This document shows, in pieces, positions 1 to 13,188 of a stretch of 64,000 nucleotides of DNA. Within the stretch, counting starts at the first letter, position 1; the number at the start of each line of letters is the position of its first letter. Origin of the DNA: Ananas comosus (lineage: Eukaryota > Streptophyta > Magnoliopsida > Poales > Bromeliaceae); assembly GCF_001540865.1 (NCBI RefSeq), contig NC_033631.1, positions 5,450,121-5,514,120 of the forward strand. Reading direction: 5' to 3'. The position numbers and the translations under genes were made by a program. The notes beneath the pieces are model-generated. The model had not been told where the DNA came from. It made no database searches and worked only from the letters and a program-made list of their open reading frames with translations.

Positions 1-3000
1 GACCCGCCGTGTACACCACAACTCAAATATACACCAGGCGTCTACAATCACTATAGTAAAAAAAAAAAAAAAAAAACATTCGATTCTAACAAGGTAAGCA
101 GAGCAAAACTTAAAAGTCTAACTTATACAATCCAAAACCTTATTACAATAGATAAGAACAAAGTAAAATTTTACATAATTTTAATATACATCACGGGAAT
201 AAGCTACAAGCTACATAACGTCAAAAAGGCTCTAGCTAGCCGCGGACCTCTCGCCAGGAACCCTTGCCTTTCCTGCTGTGGAAGGCTCTGTAAAAACAAC
301 AACAAAGAGGGTGTGAGAACTATTAAACAATAGTTCCCAGTGGGTAAGCCGCCGAGAGTGGCGAAGTACACCACTAGGTCAACTGTGACATGAGTCAGCA
401 GGTATTAAAATAAATCAATCATACGATTTACTCGAAATTCATAAATAACCACCAGTTGTAAGTATTAGTTTATCATGATAAGTTCTATCATTCATGTTAA
501 TTAACAGTTTAACTAGTCATACGTCAAGTGGTATGCAAGATAATTCATTATTCATGAAATAACTGATGATATCATGTAATTATTCCTACACTAGTAAGAG
601 TGTAACACACTGTCACTAAGTCACAAACTAATCAAGATGTCAACTTTCTCGCTTGTTCATCTCTCAGTTCACTTGACCAATGACATAACGTATTCTTGCT
701 ACTATATCCATTTAAGGTTAAGGTGACTTTCATAACCAAATCCACAATTGACTTACACAAGGTAAAGTCATAGCTGCGCCGTGCCTCATGGCCCCGTGGT
801 AGTGTACACACCCCACGGCAATCCACTTCGACGCTCACTACGTACATAGGCGAGCATCTGTCGCTAAGCCACTCCGGAGTGCTGGGCTTGGGGAGCGCGA
901 CCCCCGCAAGCATGTGCGAAAGAGCGTAATGGCATGCAAGCTGTAATCCAGGGTACAAAAATTCCAACGGCATCATGTCTCTGACATGGAATCTCAATTC
1001 GACCCAAAGTCGACACTGTAGTACCCAATCATAAGTCACCATCAACAACTTATTGACATACATCCACTAATAGCTAGTATAACTTGATAGATTTAAACTT
1101 TACATCATACAAGTAATTCTATCAGGCTGCACCTGGACACTCACTCATAGTCCTCTCACTACTCCTTACATACAAGGAAAGTGGTTTACTACAGTTATGT
1201 TCAATGACTCATGGCACATAACCTATAGTTCAACATCATCCTTTTCTACTTTGTAAATAGGAATCAACAAACACTTCTACTCGATTATACAAGTAAAGTC
1301 CCATATTTCATTTGATACTTTTAAAAGAATAACCTTCGAGTTATATTATACAAGTAAAGTCCCATATTATGATTCATATACAAGTCCTTCGAAGTATTCA
1401 ATGTAGGCTCAATTTCGGATCTTTAACTAGATCATATTCAAATTCGAAGGTTATACTAGTGTTAACATCATAAATGGAAAAACAGTACCAACAAGGGAGC
1501 ACACGCATATAAACACCATCTAAGATATTCTTATAGGTTTCTATGTAATTATATCATAGCTTCCTATGTAAGATAGACTACTAGTCCATGTATACTACAT
1601 GCTTGCACAATTTCATTTCAAGTATGTCACTCTCTTGTTGTCTAATAGAACTGAATAATACTTTTCCAACTACATAGGAGTTTCCATTAGATCCAATATG
1701 AAAAGCATAATTAAGCATGCCCAATTCATTCAATTAAGCTATATGCACAAGAATATGCAATAATTTCGACTCCAAATGTCCAAGATAACATAGAGAGAAT
1801 TCACCTATTTCGGGAAGGTCCGACCCACCGATATACGACACCTCTTGTCGAGTTCACGCTGATAAGCGATCCGGGTATTCAAGCTTCTTAGGTTTACACT
1901 TCTCTTCAGGTAAAGGCTCCCAATCCTCAGGTTAAACCAACTCAAATGTGTCCTGAAATTCAGCTCAACGGTATTTCAATCCTGCTGAAAATTAAGTCTC
2001 AAAACCGCATTGAAACTATTACTAAAAGTCTAATTTCGGCAAATTCCTCAATTGTACTAAATTGTAACTTAATTCCCTGTTTTGGTTCAGTTTAATACCT
2101 CAAGTTTAGCCCCCAAAAGCTCTCACATATTAGCCGGAGATAATCCGAAGGTCAATCGCAACCTCGCTGCGAACAATTGCCAAAACAGCATCAAAACACT
2201 TATCTACTAGATAGAATAATCGGAATCTCACTTAATCCGATTTTTAACTGAAATTTCATCTTACCCCAGGTTGAAACACCTTCTAAACCAGCCCCTAAGG
2301 TCACAAATTCAACTCAAATTAATTCGAAAACCTGCTGTAAACAAGCATCCCAACACTACATCACTACTTTGCCAATATCATTATTTTCATCATCGAAATA
2401 GAGAAAAAGCTCATTAATTACCTCTAAGGCTTTAAGTCTGATTTTTCGGTGAAGAATTACAGCAAAACCACTCCTCAATTGCTGCTTTAAACCATCTCAA
2501 ACCAGCTGGTAGCAAGAATCGAGAATCAACATAAAAAAAACTATAACTAATCTCAAACTAGAGAGAGAAACTAGTTTGTCTACCTCACTAGACTTCAACT
2601 CAGCTTCCCTGTGAGTTGGAGTTGCAAAAATACCTCCCCTACGAGTCCTTTCCACCGTCTCGCAGCCGCTCCAAAGTCCGCAAACCAGCTAGCGCAAAGA
2701 ACGGCGAAAAAAAGGCGCAAATCGGCGATTCCTACTCGAAGAGAGAGAATTTCTAGAGAGAGAAAATGAGGGAGGTGCAAGAACACTCTTCTAATCTCTA
2801 GCATCATCCACAGAGCTCCAGGAGTCGTGCTGGGGGAGATAAGATAAGCATAAGATGTGAAATTACCGAAATAGCCTTACTGCCACGTATCTGCCATTGT
2901 GTACCGGTACACGGTGATGGTTGTACCGGTACACAATGCAGAATTTCGCCAGAAATGCACTTTCTTGCTTCCGGCTGTTCAATCACTTGTCTAACTTGTC

Positions 3001-3255
3001 CAAAACCTTGTCTAAGCCCTTTAGAAAATGCAGGGTAGTTCCATTTATCATTCCCCACATTCGAACTTCGTAATTAACCAAATTCAGAGCATTGCAATAG
3101 AATAATACATTTTCAATGCACTTTTCCATTTCCAGTTATCTGCTTGCTCCAGTAATGTGCTGAAGCCTCTCACCAGTCCTTCAAAAGTTATGTAAGAGTT
3201 CCAATCACTATTCCAACCCTCAGATTTGCAGTTTGCCGAAGTTCAGGGTATTACA
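1..3255 (-). mobile_element. Long gypsy-type LTR, cut by window edge (family LTR4)
   Basis: Read on the minus strand this starts TGTAATACCC at 3255 and runs out of the window about 45 bases before its expected 3' end. The leftmost bases match the tail of the complete LTR at 55357-57980, read in reverse. It holds the shared hairpin module (317-336), the CACTCCGGAGTG palindrome (870-881) and two TGTACCGGTACA palindromes near 2900-2935. The frames on both strands (for example 632-1063) show no protein family and are taken as chance. Whether this is a solo LTR or part of a whole element cannot be told, because the left flank is missing. Confidence 0.75.
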
Positions 3256-3932
3256 CCCTCGTTCAACTATATGCCAATGTTGATTTACATGCATAATCTA
3301 TTGTATGCCAATGTTAAACTACATGCGTAATCACAATGTCCATGATGCTACATAAAGTAAATTGTGTTTTGCATTGTTATTCTAGGCATGCATATATACT
3401 AAGCCACAAGGATATAGGTTCACTACCACTAAAGTTATCAATGTCACAATGTTCCACAAAATATCCAACTACTAAGTATGCATCAAATAGTAGTATAAGG
3501 TAGCAACCCCATGTATGAACATTTACTATATATACATCAATTGCGATGATGTTCATTGTCAAGTAATGACTCAATACCCAATTTACAAGGATCGTATCCG
3601 TAGTAACGTCCCGGCTCGTGCCGTGCCTTAGTGGCCCAGTAGGGATCATCATTTTCCTTGCAAGAAAAGAGATTCCGTTCACGACATCCCACTTCGGCAC
3701 CCAATCCCGCACGGGCGATCTATCGTCGCAAGGCTAAACTCCTGAGTGCTAGCTTGTAGGGAGCGACCCTCACAAGCATGTGCGAATGAGCACAAGGGCC
3801 AGCAAACGTGATCATAACATAGGGTCCACAATTTGAGATCTCAATCATCATGTTTAAAACATGAAATTGTCACTCATCGACTCAACAGTCGGATTCTAGA
3901 ATCATTCATGTCATGTCTTGTTTACAACTACT
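3256..3932 (-). mobile_element. LTR fragment of the same superfamily
   Basis: Bases about 3590-3800 carry the block also seen at 780-910 and 7460-7640: a gtgccgtgcc stretch, a cccaatcccgcac stretch, then ctagcttgtagggagcgacc followed by gcatgtgcgaatgagcac. The rest is AT-rich and unremarkable. No termini or duplications were found, so this is an undated internal piece of an LTR. Confidence 0.55.
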
Positions 3933-5318
3933 TGTCATGCCCCGAGTCCCTTTTAGGTTAAAACACAGCGAAATTTTTTTTTTAAAACCTGACCACGGGG
4001 TATGCCAAATCCGCCACAAATATAGGGAGTCCACCGTTCACACGAACAGAGTCTCCCCTGTATTTGCACTGCGTCGCACAAGTACAAGTACATAACCAAG
4101 ATACAACCACTACACTGAACATACAAACATTCAACATCTATATATATCCATACACCATTCACCACAGGTTCACATTCATGATTTGAACATAAATTCACAA
4201 CTATTAGTCAAACGTTTCCAACTCGAAAACGGGTTTTGAAATACTAAGTTATGAAAATCACGAAAAACCTTTTGAAAACTGTTTCCCACACGTAAACTCT
4301 TTTCTTTTTAAAACGCGCTACCACGAGGGGTAGAAAACCATTTTTCATTTCACAAAATCCACAAATCTTTTTATTACATTCAGAAACCAACTGAAAACTT
4401 AAATATTCAAACACAATAAAATATTGAACCATATTAAGCTTTCTAAGTTAAATCAACAGAAATAAATAGGGTAACAGCTAAATTGAACAAACCGGGTCAG
4501 AAGCTCTAGCGACCACTACGATCGTGTCTCATATCTCGTCTCAACTTCACCACCCGCAATACCTAAAAAATGGTGGGAAAGGTGAGAACATGTAAACATG
4601 TCTCCCCTCCGAGTGGGTACCGCAAGCCGACGAAGGCGAGGAGTACTTACTGGATCAGAAAGATATAATCAACAGTATGGGTAAGTGAACTACAGTAGCA
4701 ACGATAATGAACGAATGAGATATACATATATGAAAATACAACTACCGCTACTGTAATGAACAACTGAACGTATGCATGCAACAAAACTATAGTAGCAAGA
4801 CCAGTGTAAAGAAAAAACTAAAGGTATGCAAGCAATAACCGCTACTATAGCTATATGCGTCAACCGGACAAGAAGTCCAAATATACCCAATCTGAAAGCC
4901 GTCTATCGGTCCGTAGACCTCAGGCCTGTGCCACAACTGCTTATGTAACTAAATCACACACAAAAACATCGTCAACAGAGAGTTTAGCTGCACTACAGTA
5001 GCAACGATAATGAACAAATGAGATATACATATATGAAAATACAACTACCGCTACTGTAATGAACAACTGAACGTATACATGCAACAAAACTATAGTAGCA
5101 AGACCAGTGTAAAGAAAAAACTAAAGGTATACAAGCAACAACAACTACTATAGCTATATACGTCAACCGGACAAGAAGTCCAAATATACCCAATCTGAAA
5201 GCCGCCTATCGGTCCGTAGACCTCAGGCCTGTACCACAACTGCTTATGTAATTAAATCACACACAAAAACATCGTCAACAGAGAGTTTAGCTGCACTGCC
5301 AAAATCTTAGTCCTTATA
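3933..5318 (-). mobile_element. 3' LTR of a minus-strand Ty3/gypsy element
   Basis: On the minus strand the LTR starts TATAAGGACTAAG at 5318 (family consensus TGTAAGGACTGAG) directly after a polypurine tract, and ends CGGGGCATGACA at 3933. It is 1386 bp. Its tail matches the tail of the 4.4 kb LTR at 29153-33573 (the block with ctacccctcgtggtagcg), so it is a short relative of that family. It contains a 303 bp tandem duplication (4691-5296). The two 66-residue frames on the minus strand come from that duplication and are not considered genes. Confidence 0.8.
4691..5296. repeat. Two-copy tandem duplication, 303 bp period, inside the LTR
   Basis: The block starting ctacagtagcaacgataatg at 4691 recurs at 4994, and both copies end in gagagtttagctgcac. 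The copies are nearly identical. Most differences are G/A or C/T changes, as expected for deaminated methylcytosine. Confidence 0.85.
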
Positions 5319-6617
5319 TTATCCCCCCTTTAAAGAAGTTTCGTCCCTGAAACTTGACCACGTATCCACCTGAAATCAAATTCGGATATAACTCTACCAC
5401 TGCGGTATCATTTTTGAGTACTGGTCAATTACATTTTCTTGAATTTGGACGAATCAACCTCTGAAAGGTGGGGAGCATAGAACTGCGGTTCCACTCAGAT
5501 AAGACGAGGGAAGGCATGTCAACCCAAAATCTACGGACCAAAATTCACCGGGATCAATGCCATCCTATAACCTGCAGACAAAGACAGTCCAGCGACCAGG
5601 ATTATCAGATCCCAAATTGCCTATTTTTGAGATAATAATTCACCTCGGAGACCATAGTCTCTAACAAATTAACACACGTTCCATGCAAGTCCATCCCTTG
5701 GTGTACAGGATTGCCAATCGCACTCAGCGATACTAACCATCAGTGATGCTCAACACTTGTATCTATGAAACCCTGTCGCTACCGTCCTACAAAGGGACCC
5801 TAGCGATTGATGTTTCCAGCAACACCCAATTACCTGTCTCATTGAGACCTATGCGCACCTGTCACCAATTTGACTGGACAACAATACCATTCCAAGATTT
5901 GCACAATAAGCCGAATCACCAACCTTATATGCTATCACCTACGGTGATAATCAAAGCCAACAACTAGGCTCAAGTAACTCCACAACTGTGATTCCGAACC
6001 TCTCGACAAAAGACAGAGACTACTAACTAAACAAACTTTTTAAATATGGAAAGCACAACTAAGTAGCTACTAACTCCCAGACTCGAACTAGAGTCAAAAT
6101 GATCTGCAGTGATGATAAATCAATTGCGCAAACTTGCCAAGGAGTAACCCAAGGCTCGCTACATGGTCATAGACGACCAACACTCACGCTTTCTCACAAG
6201 ACTATCTAGAGAAAGTATCGACCCAATCCATGAGTCCCAAACGGGAAGAAGGTATTTCGTCCCAACTTTCGACTCTACATTGTCTGCAGCCAATGTACTT
6301 ATCAAAAGAAAAACAAAATATCCGAAGATCCACTACCAACAACAAGTTGGAAGTGTGACACATCGAAATATTAAGCTACCGATACCTCTTCACTGAACCA
6401 AAAGTTCACAACCAAAACCGTTGAAACATCGACTTTGCGAGCCAACGTTCGAAATCAAATCGACCCTGAACCGACTCACTCGGAGTCGCAAAGCTTTCAA
6501 CGTCCGAAAGCTACTAGCGACACTAAGCCGCGAATCGTACAAACTGAGACTTTAGGAAACGGTTTCTCTAACCAATTTCTGCACCACAACCTCACTATAC
6601 CAAAACTTCGAGAATTC
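5319..6617 (-). mobile_element. Gypsy element interior, 3' part, with polypurine tract
   Basis: On the minus strand the sequence just before the LTR reads cagggacgaaacttctttaa then a GGGGGG run and ata. This is the usual pol end followed by a polypurine tract in Tekay/Del-type chromoviruses. The same junction occurs on the plus strand at 29120-29152, and the segment aligns with 23106-24312 and 28642-29152. I see no reverse transcriptase, RNase H or integrase motif, so the element is non-autonomous or internally deleted. The forward frames at 5743, 6163 and 6435 are antisense to it. Confidence 0.7.
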
Positions 6618-6622
6618 CAACA
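6618..6622. repeat. Left target-site duplication (caaca) of solo LTR2
   Basis: Identical to 9158-9162. Five-base duplications are normal for Ty3/gypsy integration. Confidence 0.9.
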
Positions 6623-9157
6623 TGTCATGCCCCGGGACCCAGCGGAAGCCTGCCCGGCACGTGCCCAGACCCGCCATATGTCTAAAACATACAAAGCTTC
6701 TAATACAAAATGATAAATAAAGCAGTAAAGGAGAACATCTAAGAGTATCAAAGCGAAGTATATCTAGATGCTACAATAAGGGAAAGAACATAAGCTAAAT
6801 CCACTATGTAAATACATAAAGTAGTACAATAGGAATCCCCAAATACAAAAGCTAAACAAGGTACATAGGTGGTCTCCATACATGGTACAAAACCTCTCTC
6901 TCACTATCAAACATAAGAAAGAGCAACTACCTAAGAGCAAAACGAACTCCCCGCGAACTACCTACGCGACTCCTTTGCTGCTATCCCGTGCCTCCGCCGG
7001 TACCGAAGGCTTTGAAAGAAATCATAAAAGAGGGGGCGTGAGAACTATTAAATAATAGTTCTCAGTGGGCAATTACTAACTTTAGTGAAAAGCACCACTA
7101 GGCCCAAAAGCTACCGAAAAGAGTAAATACGAGTATAAACAAAAGCGAAATAAAGAACAAGTATGTAACCATGAGTACTACTCTACCCTGATATCTCTAC
7201 TTAGCATGAATTGCATAAGTAATAAAGTAACTACAACAAGTATGCACATGGGCGTGAATAACATGTATAAGCATGGATATGCAACCAACACGATGTCCTC
7301 GATGCAAATAGTAAAGATGTCATTGTTTACTATTTTAGTCAATATCCACTTGTCACTTTAACTGTTTAAAGTTTAATCTTATGAGACCCACCCGAAGGCT
7401 ACCTGGCATAAAGACCCACCCGAAGGCTGTCTGGCCTGTAAGACCCACTCGTAGGCTGTCTGGCCGGTGCCGTGCCTAATGGTCCCGTGGTAGTCAACAT
7501 CCCCACTCTAGGAATGAGCTTTTCCCACGGCAATCCACTTCGGCGCCCAATCCCATACGGCGAATATGTATCGCGATGTCCAACTCCGGAGTGCCGGCTT
7601 GTAGGGAGTGACCCTCACAAACATGTGCGAATGAGCACAATGGAAAGCATGCGTATAAGTCTGTCTCAAGTCTCAAGTCCTCATGTCTAAAATATGGATT
7701 ATATGTCAACTATCTCGATGGCCTATCACTATGTCATCATGTCTAAAATATGAAATATAGTCGATGTCCAATAGCCTACCACAATGTCTCTATGTTGTAG
7801 TTTCATAGTTTTCTAGGTCAAGTGCCGCTTTATGACACTTTGTTCCACTAAGTCCAATCATAGTGTAGTGTTTACAATTACACAAATATGAGCTAATTTA
7901 ACATAAGAGACATGACTCCAAATGTTATCCCGAACACTTCTCACATGCATGAAGATTATCCAGAATGCTCTACTATATAGAGTGAAATTTATCTTACACA
8001 TAGCACATGCATTTTAAGTGTTCTAAAATTTTCATAAATCCTATCTAGCATGGATTTGCATTCAAAATGACTTTACGACAAGTATAGAAAGCATTGGGGT
8101 CATTTTGCCCCGTTTTCATGAAGCCAAACCCACCGAAGTTACCGAAACCCTTCGTAAGCTCCGACGAAGGTGTCCACTAGACTCCTAGCACCCTAAAGAT
8201 GTAGGAACAAGAGTTAAACGAACCTTACGATTAACCCTAAACTCAAACAACAAGCAACATAAGCTAAGGTGGAGAAAACTGACCAAATGTGAAGGAAGCT
8301 CTCACAAAGCTCAAATGGAAGCTAGATCCCTTCCAAAGCAATCTAAACCTAGGTTCCAAACCCATCAATTAGGTTCCAAAGCCCTTAAATCAAAAATCCC
8401 CAAAATAAATCCTAAATCCCAAAATCTAGAGTTTCATCTAGTTTAAAGCTCCAAAACTAGGATCTAGAGGGAGGAACTAGTCACATACCTCTAGGATGCT
8501 CCAAACCAAGCTCAAAGTCCTCTAGGGTTGAAAGTTGGTCCACCACCAAGCTCCAACAACAAGCTCCAAGTCTCCAAAGATGAGAAATGAGGGAGAGAAA
8601 GATGCTCCAAACTCCTCCAAGCAAGCTCCTCTTCTTCTCCTTCTTCTTCTTCTCCCTAGAGAGTGTGAGAGTGTGAGAAGTGATGGAAAGAGAGAGGGAA
8701 AATGGTCTATAAGCCCTCCCAGGTAACAATATCCACCTAGGTCCCTCAACAATCCAAACTGTGCACTGCACGGGTCTGGGCAGTTTTCGCGCTGAGGGAC
8801 CGGTCTCTTCCAGCTGGGACCAGTCTCTCAGGGTCTCCCCGCAAAATCGACGTTCGGGAAGCGGTCTCTCCTTGCATAGGACCGGTCTCTCCCCGCGAAG
8901 ACGCGCTCGGAGACCTGTCTCATCAGCCAGGGACCGGTTGCCTCGCGTGACAGAGACAACCTCAGCCCGCGGGGGGACCGATCTCTCCCACCAGGGACTG
9001 GTCCCCGAGAGCAAAACTCTCAGGACTTAGAAGAAATCCAGAAATTCGAACTTCTTAGGTCGGAACTCCGTCTATGACCTTCCATAAGGTGTGGAAAAGT
9101 TCGGAACACCATCCAAACACTCGAACCTCGCAATTTGCTCAGGTCCAGTGTGTTACA
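6623..9157 (-). mobile_element. Complete solo LTR (family LTR2) nested in the gypsy interior
   Basis: The plus-strand ends are TGTCATGCCCCGGG at 6623 and CAGTGTGTTACA at 9157, so the LTR itself reads TGTAACACAC to CCCGGGGCATGACA on the minus strand. Perfect 5 bp duplications (caaca, 6618-6622 and 9158-9162) flank it. The gypsy interior continues on both sides, which marks a solo LTR left by LTR-LTR recombination. Inside are the hairpin module at 7042-7061 and a cluster of GGGACCGGTCT-type palindromes between 8790 and 9010. Frames such as 8481-9014 lie across that cluster and are not coding. Confidence 0.92.
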
Positions 9158-9162
9158 CAACA

Positions 9163-9923
9163 ATACCCTGGAGTATCTCGAGTCGAGACGAGTCCTAACA
9201 CCAACCACAGACTAACCCACAACACACCAATTTAGGTGTTAGTATAACCGCATACGATGTATGCATCAATAGACACCTGACACCAGAACTGTGCCAATCC
9301 AATTCTAATATACATCAATTTGACGAAAGAACTAGTTCAAGGTCAAAAAACCCAAACCGCTGATTCTAATCAGCAATTAAGGAGGAGAGGTAGGCATCGC
9401 AACCCTACCCAAAGATCTGCAGAAGCAACACGAACAATGTAGTCGCTTAAACGACTACTATCCAAACCCTGGGCAACACCCTAGTAGCCCCACTAAACTC
9501 CGGACGTAACTAGTCTAAGTATGGTCTTGCCTAGGACATGCCATAGTCACTGTTCCTAAGTAGAGAGAGTAGCGCCTAGCGCGTGACGGCAGTTAGACAC
9601 TCGCCTAGGCCGAAGATCGTTCTGGCCCTTCAAGCCCCACCTGACAAGAGCGGCAAACACTGGTGAATCGTCGCGCCACTCGATGTCCGTATAAGTAAAC
9701 CTCACTACTCCGACTTAGACACCAGCTTGTGCGAAAATCGTAGCACATACGAAAATAACAGTGCACTCTCGAGTTTACCCAACTCGAATGCAAAACCAGG
9801 ACACAGTCCAAACCCGCACTCAGTGCCTATATATCGTAGGTCTTCTTATGGGTCAACCTAACTAATGGCTCAGTTTTTTTGTTATTTTTAAACAGCTGGT
9901 GAATGGTGTTGTGGTTGGAACTT
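9163..9923 (-). mobile_element. Gypsy element interior, 5' part
   Basis: This is the continuation of 5319-6617 after the solo LTR, running on the minus strand from the primer site. No gag or protease motif is recognisable, and the short frame at 9605-9811 matches nothing I know. Together with the other part only about 2 kb of interior remains. Confidence 0.6.
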
Positions 9924-9936
9924 GACTCTGATACCA
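9924..9936 (-). other. Primer binding site, initiator tRNA-Met type
   Basis: The minus strand reads TGGTATCAGAGTC, eight bases after the LTR end at 9945. TGGTATCAGAGC is the standard plant PBS complementary to the 3' end of initiator tRNA-Met. This fixes 9945 onward as the 5' LTR and sets the element's orientation. Confidence 0.85.
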
Positions 9937-9944
9937 CTTTATTC

Positions 9945-10147
9945 TGTCACGCCTCAGGTCCTTTTAGGTTAAACAACAGCGAAGTGGCTAATTTTTTTTT
10001 TTTGGAAAACCTGACCACGGGGATATCAGACCGCCACAAATACGAGAGTCAACTGTTCACACGAGACAGAGTCTCCTCCTTATATTTGAACGGCGTCACA
10101 CAAGTACAAGTACATAACAGGATACAACCGCTACACTAAATACAACT

Positions 10148-10198
<51 letters not shown>

Positions 10199-10566
10199 AT
10201 ACACCATTTACCACAGGTTCACATTTATGATTTGAACATAAATTCACAACTATTAGTTAAAACGTTTCCAACTCGGAAACGGGTTTTGAAATACTAAGTT
10301 ATGAAAACCACAAAAAACCTTTTGAAAGCTATTTTCCACACGGAAACTCTTTTCTTTTTAAAACGCGCTACCACGAGGGGAGAAAACTATTTTACATTTC
10401 ACAAAATCCACAAATCTTTTTATTACATTCAGAAATCAACTGAAAACTTGAATATTCAAACACAATGAAATACTGAACCATATTAAGCTTTCTAAGTTAA
10501 ATCAACATAAACAAAGAAGGTAACAGCTAAACTGAACAAACCGAGTTAGAAGCTCTAACGAATACT
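9945..10566 (-). mobile_element. Truncated 5' LTR of the minus-strand gypsy element
   Basis: It starts on the plus strand as TGTCACGCCTCAGG and matches 3933-4520 closely until about 10566, where it breaks into a different LTR tail. It contains a (TA)n microsatellite at about 10152-10195 that the partner LTR lacks. The missing remainder shows that the element was truncated after insertion. Confidence 0.8.
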
Positions 10567-10987
10567 ACGCCCCCTGTTTTATGGTTTTTTTTCAGAGCCT
10601 TCAGCACAGGTAGAAGTACGGGATCGCGGCAAGGGGATCACCTAGCTAGCTAATGGAGCCAGTTTTGCTCCTAGGTGGTCATTCTCTCTTTTTGGTTTTT
10701 GGTGAGAGAGAGTTTTGTTACCATGTATAGAGACCACCATTGTACTCCCCTTTGTACTTGTATTTTGGGTTTCCTTTGTATTAAGCTATGTTTTATTTTA
10801 GTAGATTTCTAGCACTCTTTTACTATTCCTTGTTGTAGAACCTAGTTACTTTTGCTCTGATATCGCTAGAGTTCTTTATGGCATAGTTGTATTTATTGAA
10901 ATTTTGGTAGACGCCTTATATGTTTTAGACGTATGGCGGGTCTGGACACGTGCCGAGTAGGCTTCCGCTGAGCCCCGGGGTGTAACA
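10567..10987 (+). mobile_element. 3' tail of a family LTR2 LTR
   Basis: From the cccctgttttatgg block to the terminus CCCCGGGGTGTAACA at 10987, this matches 45310-45600 and the reverse of 6623-7040. It includes the atcgcggcaaggggatca block. It abuts the truncated LTR at 10566 across a few shared bases (acg), which suggests a deletion or recombination joint. Confidence 0.75.
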
Positions 10988-11178
10988 ATGGATATTCGAA
11001 ATTTTATGCGAATCCGAACCCGAATGAAACGGATATATCTAATACTAAATGGATAAGAATTCAGATATGTATATAAAAAATAGAAACCCAACGGATATGA
11101 ATTCAGACATGAATTTTGACTATACCTGATCCGAGCCCGAACTTGACCCGAACCCGATCCGAACCCGAATTTATTTTG

Positions 11179-11216
<38 letters not shown>

Positions 11217-11456
11217 TTATATTTGAATTTATATTTTAAAAATTTAGATTTAATATAATATATTTTGAAATATTGAAAAAAAGATAATTATTTCGGGTTC
11301 ATGTTCGGGTTCGGATTTCGAATTTTTGGTCTATTCGGATTTGGATATAAATTTTTAAAATTCGTCAAATTCGGGTTCAGATTCGGGTCTTGGGTTAGAG
11401 TCGGGTTCGAGTTCAGATTTTTAAAAATTTGTTCCGAATCCGTTTCGTTGACATCT
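10988..11456. mobile_element. Fold-back/MITE-like remnant with (TA)n centre
   Basis: The left arm carries gaatccgaacccgaatg and gatccgaacccg repeats, the right arm the reverse (ttcgggttcggatt, ttccgaatccgtttcg), and it ends near gttgacatctct. A (TA)n run at about 11184-11211 is the loop. The ends resemble the small element at 59939-60141, which also ends in TTGACATCCCT. The left terminus appears to be lost. Confidence 0.5.
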
Positions 11457-12908
11457 CTACCTCAGCAAATAGTCCTGTTGTTACATAAATTTAATAATTT
11501 TAAAGCAATATGAACGTGAATGGGACGGTTCGGCGATGTCTCAATCAATTTAATTTTTGGGCGGTGACAAGATCCATGATGTGAAATGGTGGGCCCGCCG
11601 TGGTGCGGTGACTCAATGTGCCACGCGTAAAGTTAGTAGTTAATTTTAGAAAAAAACTTTTTAAGTATCATCCATGATATTTCTACTTTTTTATTATAAT
11701 TTAAAATGTACTACTTCAAGTATCTTGTAATTTTATTTTTACTATTTTAGTTATTTTTTATATTAATTATTTTGTTAAATTAGTGATAAAGTTAAAACTA
11801 TATAATATTAAAATAAAAATTCGGTAAACCACAGAGTACGAAAGTAAATATTCGATTGTGGGATATCTGAAATGTTTTGTATATAATTTAACAGGGGGTT
11901 AATCGGAGGTACTGACGAAAAGAAAAAAAATAAAACAACAAAATATTAAAGTGAAAAAATGTGAAAAAATTTTATGATATTAAAGTGAAAAAATATAAAA
12001 CTATAGGATATTAAAATAAAAAATTGTAAAACTATATGGGTGGTATTTGAAGTTTACCTTTAATTTTATGATTTGGATCCAATTGAACTCTAGTTTGGTA
12101 ATGAGCTTTAAAAATTACATAATTTTATATTTTGGAAAAAAATTAAAGAATTAAAAAGTATTTTTTTTTTCGTTATGCAATAAAATTGCACTAATGAGTG
12201 TCACTAGAAGAGCATGTATTTATACTTCTAAATTTTTTTTTTTTACCATTGTAAAATATAAAATTAAATATTTTAGAAAATGCATAATCAAACTAGATCT
12301 ATGTGGCAAGGGTCATCTTCTTTTTTTTGAGATAATTTTGTACATGAAATTCGCAATGTGATATATTTTTGGAATAATTTCCTCAATACCGTTCTAAAAA
12401 AATATATAATTTCATAAATAAAATTAAAAAATAAATAAATTAAAAAAAATAATATTATTATTTATCATATTTAGAAATTATTTGATTTCATGTAAAACTA
12501 GTTCGAAGATCTAAAATATTATAATAATAAATTTTAATTAATATTTTTATCTTGTTATATCATCATAACTTCTAAGAGTAATGCTTCTTTACTTCTTTTT
12601 TTTTTCATTACCGTTCATTCATGAGTATTCAACGGCTCAGATTTGATTTTTTTTTAAATTGTGACCTGCAATAGCAGGTCACTTTGGGAGAGGTACCGGT
12701 TACCAGGTATCTCAAAAAAGGGTATTTTGGTCTTTTAATATATGGGCAATTTAGTCATTTTACCTGTACTATATTTTCAAAATTTTAATTTTCTCTTTGT
12801 TTCCTTTTTCTCTCTCTATCTTTCCTTTCATAATTTGGCATTCATATAAGGAAAATTTCAAATGAATTGATTTTTAAATCTTTTATTAATAAATAAGAAT
12901 TAAATTTA
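11457..12908. other. AT-rich intergenic DNA, no gene seen
   Basis: A low-complexity AT-rich stretch with many poly-A and poly-T runs and no convincing reading frame. The only ordered structure I found is the hairpin at 12661-12682. Confidence 0.6.
12661..12682. repeat. Perfect 9 bp-stem hairpin
   Basis: GTGACCTGC, loop AATA, GCAGGTCAC, followed shortly by the near-palindrome GGTACCGGTTACC. No flanking gene or element end explains it. Confidence 0.6.
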
Positions 12909-13188
12909 GGCCAATTTGCATAAAAAGTCCACTAGTTTTGGGCTTTTGCAAAATCGGGCCACCTTTTTCGTTTTTGCAGATTCGGTCTGCTTTTTTAGCC
13001 GTCTGACCAAAATACCCTTGTGCTTTTTTCTCTCTCGTTTTTTTTTTTCTCTCGTTTTTTTTTTTCTCTCTTCCCAGAGAGCGGCGAAAGCAGAAACGCC
13101 ACACCTCTTGCCCCGGCGACGTCGCCCTCGCCTGCTCCGGCGACGTCGCCGGCAATGAGCCCGCCTTTCCCGCCTCAGCCTTTCCCTC

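Noticed and set aside
8481..9014. 177-codon minus-strand frame
   Set aside because: It translates the ACCGGTCTC repeat cluster in a solo LTR. The repeated PVSELRTGPR-like text is a by-product of the palindromes.
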